Of a stretch of 64,000 nt of DNA, positions 55,636 through 64,000 are shown piece by piece. The position numbers and the translations under genes were made by a program. The DNA comes from Molanna angustata (taxonomy: Eukaryota; Arthropoda; Insecta; Trichoptera; Molannidae): contig OY754970.1 of NCBI GenBank assembly GCA_963576475.1, forward strand, positions 29,858,280-29,922,279, in the 5' to 3' direction. Below the pieces are notes generated by a model. That model was not told where the DNA came from. It searched no databases and saw only the letters and a list, made by a program, of their open reading frames with translations. The first letter of the stretch is position 1. Each line of letters begins with the position of its first letter.

Positions 55636-57464
55636 TCATAAAAAACAAAAGATATCTATTTATTTTCCTTCTTCATACGTATAGATGAATTCATTTTGTT
55701 CTTATACTAAGCGTGAAAGTGTAACACTATGAAGACTTGTGTAAACAAATTTAATATTGGTATTATTTATGTACCTTATTGAAAATTGATGCTTAAAACA
55801 TATAATAAATAGGAACATCCGACCTTTAAATGCGTATTAAAAATTGTAAATATAACGATTCAATTATTATTATTGAAAAAGTAACTTCCGTAGCAAAATA
55901 TATTGAATCAACATGATTTCTTGCTAAATTATCTCTAGACTTTCAAGTTCAAGATCCTGTTCAAATATTAGATACCATTGAATAGATTCCTATACTCCGT
56001 ACGTCAATTTAGGCCATAATGCTATCCTTATCTAGTTCTTGGCTGTTTGATAATGTAGGACACGTAGATAGGTATATTAAATAAATAAATGTAATATGTA
56101 ACTACAAGAGCATTGACACGATGACATTGAATGTCACCTGTGAGTAAGACATAATATGTTTCATCCTGTTTTAGTGTTTTGTAGCACAGCACAGTCAACT
56201 TATTACCTATTATTATTATTGTTTCCATTTTAAACGCTAGACGTACAATAGATTGTTTCGTAATTGTTTTCGCATGTAAGTACATACATAAATCATATTC
56301 ATTAATAAGTTAAACAACTGGTTATAACAGATTTGGACTGGAAATCTGTTGATGACAAATCGAATAAAAACACACCAAGAAATGTGCAGATGTTGGATTT
56401 ATAGCAAGATATAAATAAAGGCTTGTTCTGCTTCCTGCTTGTTCCTTATATCCTTTTTCCCTTAGCTTAGATAGACCTATATATAGATAGAACTCTTTCA
56501 TATATTACTTCCTTTTGTTTCTATCATTTCACCTCCGAATCCTGGTCTTTCAGCCAACTGGGCAATGTTTTCTGTCCATCTTTTTAGGCAAGAGGTTTTA
56601 GTGATTATAGGCTGCTTACTGCTGATTTTGCTGAATTATGTAGGTAAATCAATTTTTTTCCCCATTGATTGGGGTGAATAGAGAGATGCCACTCAGGTCA
56701 GATTCAATTGGTCCATGTAACTGATGATATTAATCTTCCTCATGCTTTTTAACTACATGTTTTAAAAATACAACACTTACAAGTGGCATGCATACTCCTC
56801 AGACGATCAACATCCTTCATTCTTTGTATACATCTAGAATATTATTAAAAGGAACCTAATTAAGTTATTAAGCATTTGGTTTTCTAAAATGACAGTTAAA
56901 TGCTTTTCATGTAAAATAAAAGAATGTATTGGAGTAGGTAATCGAAAAACTTCGATTTTGGCAAATAACTGGGGTTGATAAACATATTCCAAACGGTCAT
57001 TTTGCCTTCTTTTTTTAGGGTTTGGGGTTTGTGATAATCTATTTGTGTCAATCAAAAATCATGGCTACGCAGAAAGCTTTTGATGTTATATTAATTATTG
57101 TTTAACGAAACAATGTTTTCAGGCTAACCACATAATTGGCAGCTGTTTATAAATTTACGCTCTAAATTTAATTGATAATATGAAACCAACAGATAATCGT
57201 TTATAGTTGGTTATCACCATCAAATATTTATCTCGTATATAGTTTTGCATTATAAACAATTTTACTTTGTTGGAAGTAATTTGGATTAAAACAACAATAT
57301 AAAAAAAATTAAGACGATCAATATTTTGTTTCAAATGTAGGAATATTGAATTAAAGCATTTAAACCAAAACAAACAGTCTCTCCAGAAACATAGAAATGA
57401 AAACTCTAGGGCCAATCGCAAGATGTATTATTTGGTAGTTTGGTCACACGGAAAGAAAATTGAT
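55636..57464. other. No gene recognised
   Basis: AT-rich. The short frames at 56028-56285, 56834-57055 and 57155-57421 (all minus) show no family motif. Confidence 0.45.
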
Positions 57465-57605
57465 AAAGAAACTTTATATTGCTGAAAGTGAAGAAATGAA
57501 AGTTAGGTGTCGGCCAAGAAAACATTGGTACGACCATGTGAACGGTATTCTCAAAGAAGGAAACGTTAGCAGTGCAAAAAATAGACGATGAAAAGATGTA
57601 TGTAT
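57465..57605 (+). pseudogene. L-A LINE remnant
   Basis: Translates with breaks to RPRKHWYDHVNGILKEGNVS and AKNRR, matching RPRKGFHDHVNDILKEGNIK of the 9.04-kb copy. Stops follow directly and the tail is not preserved. Confidence 0.7.
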
Positions 57606-57675
57606 GAAATAAGATAATAGATATGTATAAATATGAGTGATGTGATGAATTAGTTAAATGTGTAGAAAACTAAAA

Positions 57676-57766
57676 AACGCTATTTTTTGTATGGGATTTG
57701 ACGTTTGTTGTAGATTATTTTTCTACAACAACAAACGTCAAATCCCATACAAAAAATAGCGTTTGG
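57676..57766. repeat. Foldback FB4, 39-bp arms, 7-bp loop
   Basis: The left arm AACGCTATTTTTTGTATGGG to TTGTAGA and the right arm from TCTACAACAACAAACG to AAAATAGCGTT are inverted; the right arm has one additional ACA unit. The loop is TTATTTT at about 57715-57721. Confidence 0.88.
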
Positions 57767-58205
57767 CGATATCGTTAAGCGTTTTCGATTTGACTCAGGG
57801 GCATAGTCTAATAATTGAAATATATTTTTTACAATTTATGAATTTATGCAGTGTAGGACAGTTTGCACATCTGCCAATCACGTAAAAAATCCAAAATTTG
57901 TTATCTGCGAAGCCCGCGTGATTTTTCAAGATGATTGCCGATAAGTACCTTAACTTACATTGAAACCACTTAACCGTACACTTTGTCGGTAAATAACATG
58001 TATTGACAGTTATTATCTTATATTAAAATGCGTTTTAAAATAATGCATCATTAGGTAAGCAGAAGTGGCGCGTGGTAGTATATTTATTAAAAATATTAAT
58101 TAATTATTCATGACATCTTTTATCTTATATATTCATAATTTGTGAATCGTTTTTTTAAAACATAAATAATATGCAGCATTGAAAGAAAAGGAATATGCTT
58201 TCAAA
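57767..58205. other. No gene recognised
   Basis: AT-rich. No coding signal. Confidence 0.4.
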
Positions 58206-58372
58206 TGGGATGGCAGAGTGGTTAGCGCGTTGGGCCGAATCCTGCCTCGACCGATTTCGTTCAGCTATAGCACAAGCATTTATGCTTAATTTAGGGAATG
58301 TAGGAAGATGTATATGTACTTATTTAACAAGAACATATTCACTTTTTATTAAAAAAAATAATAAATTAAAAT
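58206..58372 (+). repeat. tRNA-derived SINE, family S-B, copy 2
   Basis: The head GATGGCAGAGTGGTTAGCGC is followed almost at once by GAATCCTGCCTCGACCG; the stretch between boxes A and B seen in the other copies is missing. The body (AAGCATTTATGCTTAATTTA, then AAGAACATATTCAC) matches copy 1. Confidence 0.78.
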
Positions 58373-58943
58373 TATTGATCATATAAATAATTTTTTTTTA
58401 ATTTCCTATTTATTTACATTTTCATTCGTGGCATTGGGCCGAATAAATAAATAAAAATGAAGCTTAGTACCTAAAGCTTAGGAATAGCAAATTAAATACT
58501 TATGTAGGTGTATAAGCTACGAGTAAATGTTACAGATATGGAAATATTTATAAGAATAATATAATAACAGAAAAGAAATACCAAACTTATAGGATAATTT
58601 TTTTTAAATATTTCGGATTTGCACAATTATTTCATTAGGCTATATAAATTCAAGGTATATAGGAAAATATTTTAGGACGGTAAATATTGTTTTCGATGAC
58701 ATTGTTTTGGTTGGATTATTAATAAATAAAACATAGATGTTAATTTTGCTATAATAAAATTCATCATTGATTTTCGCAATGACCAAAGAATATACGTTGC
58801 ATAAATTGATTAAATATTACGACGAATGAAGTTACTTAACCTGAAAAAATGTGTAAAAAATAAGAATTGTCCATTCTTAGATTTATGATTCTGTTTCCAT
58901 TTTTATCTTTCTAGAAATAATAAATACCATTCAAGTTCAATTA
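58373..58943. other. No gene recognised
   Basis: AT-rich. Confidence 0.4.
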
Positions 58944-59012
58944 AAAAGTAGAAGTGTAATATTATATTCTATATTTTTTTACGGCTATCCTCTCGTCTAC
59001 GAGTGATCCTAG
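58944..59012 (+). repeat. Tail of the 1.75-1.97 kb repeat
   Basis: Contains CTCTCGTCTACGAGTGATCC, matching about 1943-1962; the upstream body is absent. Confidence 0.6.
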
Positions 59013-59111
59013 TAGAAGTGAAATAATACATTCTTAAAAAGCACGATTAGTAATAATTTTTCAGAATTTGCTAATCATTTGATTGAAAACAGTTATTACT
59101 TCAATAGTCAA

Positions 59112-59170
59112 CCAGTTTATAAAATACTAATAAAACCCGGCAGACGTTGTCCTGCCTGTTTAATTATTTA
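59112..59170 (-). repeat. Helitron 3'-end remnant
   Basis: CCCGGCAGACGTTGTCCTGC matches the hairpin region at the 3' end of the 47.2-kb Helitron. The CTAG terminus is degraded. Confidence 0.55.
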
Positions 59171-60003
59171 CCTCCAAATATATAAAAATGGTTGTTCGGT
59201 ATGTTTCCTTTTTATTCATGAAGCTTTAATACTATTTTTATTACTTAACATTCTTATCTAGATTCGCTAATTATAATTCCGTATTTTTTTCCCTTCCATC
59301 CCTACAGTCCCTTCCGTCCCGTAATTTATTTAATTATTCAAACAAATATAGGTACTTGAACCTTTAGCATTTTACCAGTTTTATATAATATACCATTTTA
59401 TATTTGGGTACCTATATAGGATTTTTTTCTTATTAATTTTTAATACATGTTCATTTATTTATTCACTTATTTATTTCTTTATTCATTTATTTACTTATTC
59501 GATCATTGATTTATTTTTTTAGTTTTTGAATCTGTTTTTTTTTTGAAAATATCCTATGTATGTTTCTTTAGTCACTTGTATTGTATAGTATTATCACCAA
59601 TGATTCAGAATAGATCAAACATTTCCATAAAATCTGATGTAGGTATCAACAATATTTTCAAATTAAGAAACGGTTTAAACGATACGACACATCTCTAATA
59701 CAACCATAAAATTGGAATGAGGTTATTAATTAAAAAAAAAATTCATCTGACCGCATTACAGTTTACAGTGTCACCTACCGGAAGATGAATGACGGTTTAA
59801 ATTTACGAGTGGATTTGCAGTTTGTTTTTGCACAAATAGGTAATTGGATGTTCGCATAACACTTAATTATTGATACTGCACCCATAAAATTAGTAGGTAA
59901 ATGAATAGCGAGATTGCGCATGGTAATTTGAAAAAAATATCTTATTTTTATTCATTTAAATAAAATTGATTATAATATGTTTAAATAAAACGCAAACCAT
60001 TTC
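59171..60003. other. No gene; T-rich low complexity
   Basis: 59451-59520 is an irregular ATTTATTT repeat. Nothing else identified. Confidence 0.5.
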
Positions 60004-60123
60004 GCCAACGACCATACCACGTTGAAAGCACCGGTTCTCGTCCGATCACCGAAGTTAAGCAACATTGGGCGCGGTCAGTACTTGGATGGGTGACCGCTTG
60101 GGAACACCGCGTGTCGTTGGCTT
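60004..60123 (+). rRNA. 5S ribosomal RNA, copy 3
   Basis: 120 nt, apparently identical to copy 1 by eye, including helix I GCCAACGAC/GTCGTTGGC. T-rich terminator CTCTTTTTG follows. Flanking DNA differs from the other copies, so the copies are dispersed rather than a recent local tandem duplication. Confidence 0.97.
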
Positions 60124-60760
60124 CTCTTTTTGAGCATCTATTTTTAGTTATTTGTTTATTTATTTTTTTTAATGTTAGTTTATTTTTTTTTATGAGAGTA
60201 GGTTATATTTTTCAAAATTGAAACAGAGACATCGCAGAATATATAATTTTTATTATCAATTAAATTTGTGTGTTTTTTAAATTGTTAGTTTAAGTTAGAT
60301 CTTTTAAATTGTTGAATAATGGACGAAATATACTTTTTGCCTTTATATACCTCGTAAATGAATTTAAGCATTGCAAAAGATAATGGGTTCAATTACAAAG
60401 ACGAATTAAAATGTGAATGAACATTTTAGCCATTAAAAACAAAATATGTGTTCACCAATATGTGTTCTATATATATCTTCAATATGTAATATATGTTCAA
60501 AATGTAATATATAATATATGTTCAATATGTGTTCTGTCTAAATAACTTTTTAAATCTTATTAAATTTACTTTATCTTATTCAATCTTCAGAATAGAAAAA
60601 ATACATAAAATAAATAAATTTCATTATAATTTTAGTGCGTTTTCAGAATCGAACCTAATATCTATAGATTTACACATTAGTAACTTTGGATCGGCGAAGT
60701 GGTTCACGATAACCGTCAAGTATTTACATTTATAATAAACCAAGTATTTACATTTCTGAT
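60124..60760. other. No gene recognised
   Basis: AT-rich, with repeated ATGTTC/AATATGT words at 60450-60535. Confidence 0.4.
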
Positions 60761-60764
60761 TACT

Positions 60765-60840
60765 TATGTTATTACTTTTACTCTCCACACTATGGAATAG
60801 TGGAGAGTCATCATTTCACAATTTTTATGCGTATTTTTAG
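60765..60840 (+). repeat. LINE 3' hairpin, second copy
   Basis: CTCTCCACACTATGGAATAG followed by TGGAGAG is an inverted repeat that matches, in reverse orientation, the 3' end of the LINE fragment at 43.92-44.21 kb. The following ATTTTTATGCGTATTTTTA also matches that tail. Confidence 0.65.
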
Positions 60841-61257
60841 AGCTCTAACTGGTCGGGAAGTTAGATAAAAATTGAATGCTAAATTTCAGTACAGCCAGAC
60901 AAATGAAGTTAAAGATGTAATAAAAAGGATTAGGCATGAATGTTGCCATTGCTATATACAAAAATAATATACCTATAATTTATTTGTAAACCGGTGCGGT
61001 GCGGTGCGGTGTACCGATAGGTAGATATAAAATTCACCTATCCTCTGTATATAAGTATATATTGTTATGTATGTTTGTCTGTTCATCTCCAATGTATGTA
61101 TGTATGCATGAACCCGGTCGTCCTTGGAACACTGCACTCTACAGCTTGCACTCAATTCTACCTACGACCAAATCGGAGAATGCATAATATCATGCACAAC
61201 CTATGTTTACATACAGGATGTTGTAAAATTATTCATATTTAATAAACAATATATATC
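60841..61257. other. No gene; short GGTGC repeat
   Basis: GTGCGGTGCGGTGCGGTG at about 60994-61012 is a 5-bp tandem repeat. The remainder carries no supported feature. Confidence 0.5.
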
Positions 61258-61400
61258 TTCCTCTTCTTCGACTTTAGTTGGGACTGCGTCCTCGGATCTT
61301 GCTCCTGGGACACGGAAGTCTAATTGTCCCTCCATATTTTTGGTGGTCTACCTGGACGTCTGCTGCCCGATGGTGTGTGTGTGTGACGCCATTATTTATG
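61258..61400 (-). pseudogene. RTE-like LINE 3' end, truncated
   Basis: The + strand reads TCCTCTTCTTCGACTTTAGT, GGGACTGCGTCCTCGG, GTGGTCTACCTGGACGTCTG. It is the reverse complement of the last roughly 140 bp of a LINE like 16.43 kb, whose corresponding words are CTTCTTCTGCTTTAG and TTAGGACTGTGTCCTG. A second TCTTCTTCTTCTGATGG tail lies at 61441. Confidence 0.65.
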
Positions 61401-61502
61401 CGTGAATCTTTTTGAGTCTGATCTCTGAATATGTGTCATATCTTCTTCTTCTGATGGACGCCATTAATCTTTTTGAGTCTGTTCTCTGAATATGTGTCAT
61501 TT
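61385..61502. repeat. Direct duplication around a CTT repeat
   Basis: A block GACGCCATTA...CTTTTTGAGTCTG.TCTCTGAATATGTGTCAT occurs at 61385-61440 and again at 61465-61501; the second lacks 11 bp. A (CTT)n run lies between. Confidence 0.75.
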
Positions 61503-61709
61503 CAATGTTATTAAATCTATACATGTATGAATCAATTAAAAGCTCTCTTAAGGTGAGGTTATCACCAAAACGCAGCTACATATACAAGTCATCCAAGTTA
61601 ATTATTATAAAATAAAAGTAATCTAGATGTTAAATAAAGACTTGAATCCAAGGATATGAGGCATCTCAATTTGCAGGATTATAATATCTTTATACATACA
61701 TAATACATA

Positions 61710-61992
61710 TATACATACCATCACGCCATGTCCCTCGCGGGGTAGGCACAGAGAACCGAACGCCACTTATTTCTATCTTGACACACATTCATAGCCTCGT
61801 CGGCATTCATACATCGTCTTATACAAGTGCGTCTGTTGTTCGTGCTTCTGACATTTCCGTCTTTCAAAATACCGTTCACATGGACGTGCCATCCCTTCTT
61901 TGGGCGGCCCAGACCTTTCATTCCATCCTATGTTATAATATCTTGGGCGGCCCCGACCTCTCATTCCATCCTTTCTTATAATATCTTTCAGC
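61710..61992 (-). pseudogene. L-A LINE C-terminus, frameshifted
   Basis: The minus frame 61721-61921 reads LGRPKKGWHVHVNGILKDGN, RRTCIRRCMNADEAMNVCQD and WRSVLCAYPARDMA then stop, nearly as in the 9.04-kb copy. Upstream, a tandem duplication of about 45 bp (GGGCGGCCC.GACCT..CATTCCATCCT, at about 61902 and 61947) shifts the frame. The tail TATGTATATATG follows the stop at 61700-61720. Confidence 0.85.
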
Positions 61993-62344
61993 CAAGAAAA
62001 CGTAAATGTTTATTAGTTTTTATTTACATATTATATTTATACTTACTACAAAAATATTCACTAGTGTAGTTGACTAGTAGAAATCGCCTAATACAGGCAA
62101 TAAGCCGCCACATTAACTGGAAATTATTTTTTGTATGATAAACGATTATTATTATTATCAATGATTGAATTTTATAGGGCGGGATTTTGGATTTGAAGTT
62201 TTTTTTATTTATTTATTTTTTCAATAACATATAAACAACATAATATTTGTAATAATAAAAGACCTTTTTTTCGTTTTATTTAATTGTTTTTTTTATGGTA
62301 TGATTGAAAGACTCAATGGTATCTTTGAAATACTCTATATTTAT
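61993..62344. other. No gene recognised
   Basis: AT-rich. Confidence 0.4.
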
Positions 62345-62525
62345 AAAGAATGAATATGTCCTTGAAATCAGAACATTTGCCTACATCCATCCTCATATGT
62401 ATACTACCTAAATCAAGCGTAAATAATTATGCTCTAGTGTAGAGGAACGAAATCGACCGAGGCGAGATTCGAACTCGCGTCCTTTGGATACTTAATCCAG
62501 CACGCCACTACGCTACCGACCATTT
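62345..62525 (-). repeat. tRNA-derived SINE, family S-B, copy 3
   Basis: The minus strand starts GGTCGGTAGCGTAGTGGCGT (box A region), has B box AGTTCGAATCTCGCC, then ATTATTTACGCTTGATTTAG and CAAGGACATATTCATTC. It has the fullest head of the three S-B copies. Confidence 0.8.
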
Positions 62526-62598
62526 ATTGGTAGATATTAATAATTATGGTCCAAAAAAATCCCCATACCTATTAAAATAAGTTAAATGGGTTAGGTGT

Positions 62599-62820
62599 GC
62601 CGACCACGCCGTGGCACAATCGGTAAGCCGTTGGGTTTCTGTCTGGGCGTCCTGGGTTCGATCCCCAGCAGGAGAAAAATTTATTTAAATTCATATCTCA
62701 CGCAAATATGGTATCTCTGGGCTGGAAACATTGTTTTGCTGGAAAAATAATTTAATGACAATAAACCCACCACTTACGCAGAGTCCAAGATTGTTAATTA
62801 TCACTTTTATTATTATTAGG
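62599..62820 (+). repeat. tRNA-derived SINE, family S-A, copy 1
   Basis: The head GCCGTGGCACAATCGGTAAG and B box GGTTCGATCCCC are followed by TCTCACGCAAATATGG, TCTCTGGGCTGGAAACA, a CAATAAACCCACC block and an ATT tail. The closing block resembles the LINE-type tails at 4.3-14.4 kb. Confidence 0.83.
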
Positions 62821-63644
62821 TACCTATTTATACCATCGGTAGAGCATTCTTATTAATATTACGGTATGTCGTATAACAAATTTTCTATAATTAATAATTA
62901 CAGAAACATTACTGGCTTCAAATAGTGCTTTTATTATCATCGATTTTGGATATTTCGTTAAAGCCGGGTAATCGAAAATACAACAGGCAACAATAACATC
63001 TAACATAGTTCAGCAATGAGGTTCACCATCAAATCTGAATGTTGTGCCTTTTTCGGTGAGGCGTGACTGATTTGTGGGAATACATGCATGTATTGTGCTT
63101 CATTTTACAAGGTAATGCACAATCGCACACCTGTCGCTGGTCACCCTACAGTATGGTAAATAGCGTGATGGTATGAATGAATGAACAAAAACAAATTCTA
63201 CAAATATTATTTTTCTGCTAATATATTTGACGTCCCGACTTAATCTGCGCCCGGTACGTCAGCACCTGTGCCCGGTTCTGTAAAACCTCAATGTTTTTTG
63301 CGTGAAGAAAGTGAGAAAATTCAAATTAGTTGTGTAAGGAAGTACCTACCTACTTTAATAAAATATTTTTTATTCAGCAAAAATGAATCACCCTCTTTTT
63401 GCAAAACGAAAATGTAGGCGCGTTTTGTGCGTCCAGAACGTGATTACCATAATTATTTAATAAATTATATTTAATCTCAAGACCAAAACCACTTCAAGGT
63501 ATATTATAACATATTATCTTATGGACCAATAGATTTATGTGTTTCAAAAATAATTTTTAATATGTCATAATATCGTTTTGAAGTTAGTAAATGGTATGTT
63601 CTGAAGTTATCCCTGAGAAATCACATTCCTATAGCACAAGTATT
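62821..63644. other. No gene recognised
   Basis: A GCGTGATGGTATGAATGAATG word at 63162 may be the last trace of an L-A LINE tail. Otherwise AT-rich. Confidence 0.4.
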
Positions 63645-63863
63645 GCCGACGGCCGTGGCACAGTTGGTAAGCCGTTCGGTTTCTGTGCGGGCGTCGTGGG
63701 TTCGATTCCCAGCAGAAGTGAAATTTATTTAAATTTATTTCTCACGCAAATATTACTTCTCTGGGCTGGAAACACTGGTTAGTTGGATGTCATTGCCATA
63801 CGGCAATAAACTCGCCAATTGCGCAGGGTGCAAGGAAGTGTTCATTATTATTATTATTATTTT
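63645..63863 (+). repeat. tRNA-derived SINE, family S-A, copy 2
   Basis: The head GCCGTGGCACAGTTGGTAAG and B box GGTTCGATTCCC, same body as copy 1 (TCTCTGGGCTGGAAACA), ending in CAATAAACTCGCCAATTGCG and an ATT repeat at about 63844-63861. Confidence 0.85.
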
Positions 63864-64000
63864 ACATGCCTACACAGCCAATCTATTTTAATGTACAGCA
63901 CAATGAAATAAATTGAGTGTTTTAATATGTATCGGCAAATATCTTGATTGTTTAATGTCTAGAGAAGGAAGGTTTTACCAAACAAGTTATACCTAATCAA

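Noticed and set aside
58195..58386. 63-residue + frame beginning MLSNGMAEWLARW
   Set aside because: It is the translation of an S-B SINE head and body, not a gene.
62599..62675. Possible functional tRNA gene
   Set aside because: Same reason: a SINE head with a matching second copy at 63.65 kb including the non-tRNA body.

Overview
The window looks like gene-poor, repeat-rich nuclear DNA from an insect, most likely a moth or butterfly. It is strongly AT-rich by eye. Several repeats resemble ones I associate with lepidopteran genomes: LINE tails next to a short conserved block at about 9.04, 48.87 and 61.73 kb, a repeat block at 1.75-1.97 kb, a Helitron-like element at 47.2 kb, and tRNA-derived SINEs. 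The order-level call is an inference from memory of such repeats; no database was searched. I find no convincing host protein-coding gene. Every open frame with recognisable homology belongs to a transposable element; the other short frames look like chance.

The only genes that look functional are RNA polymerase III genes: three full 120-nt 5S rRNA copies, all on the + strand (16.09, 50.30 and 60.00 kb), and three tRNAs, Ala(AGC) at 46.5 kb, Arg(CCT) at 49.4 kb and Lys(TTT) at 49.9 kb. Four of these six lie within 46.5-50.4 kb. Each is followed by a T-run suitable for Pol III termination.

Layout. 0-5 kb: an open LINE reverse-transcriptase frame running off the left edge, three related foldback elements, and a 205-bp near-perfect palindrome. 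5-15 kb: a non-autonomous DNA element containing a (CA)n tract, two LINE 3' ends and several old tails. 16-25 kb: 5S copy 1, a broken RTE-like reverse transcriptase, two dead mariner transposons, and a LINE inserted inside another LINE. 26-38 kb: SINEs, a family of terminal-inverted-repeat MITEs (two copies nearly abutting), and a second copy of the 6-kb element flanked by long direct repeats. 39-46 kb: LINE fragments, a 90-bp G-free tract whose opposite strand is rich in G-runs, diverged tandem repeats and a pair of long inverted repeats. 46-50.4 kb: tRNAs, a Helitron with correct termini, and a LINE split by a small insertion with a 9-bp target-site duplication. 51-58 kb: foldbacks and a degenerate minisatellite. 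58-64 kb: SINEs, 5S copy 3 and LINE 3' ends.

The elements interact as parasites and targets (nested insertions, SINEs possibly sharing LINE tails) rather than as a pathway. I found no CRISPR array, operon or defence-like gene cluster, and no undescribed multi-gene system. The most notable points are a compensated base-pair change in 5S helix I, the clean nested insertions, the foldback cluster and the candidate G-quadruplex tract.
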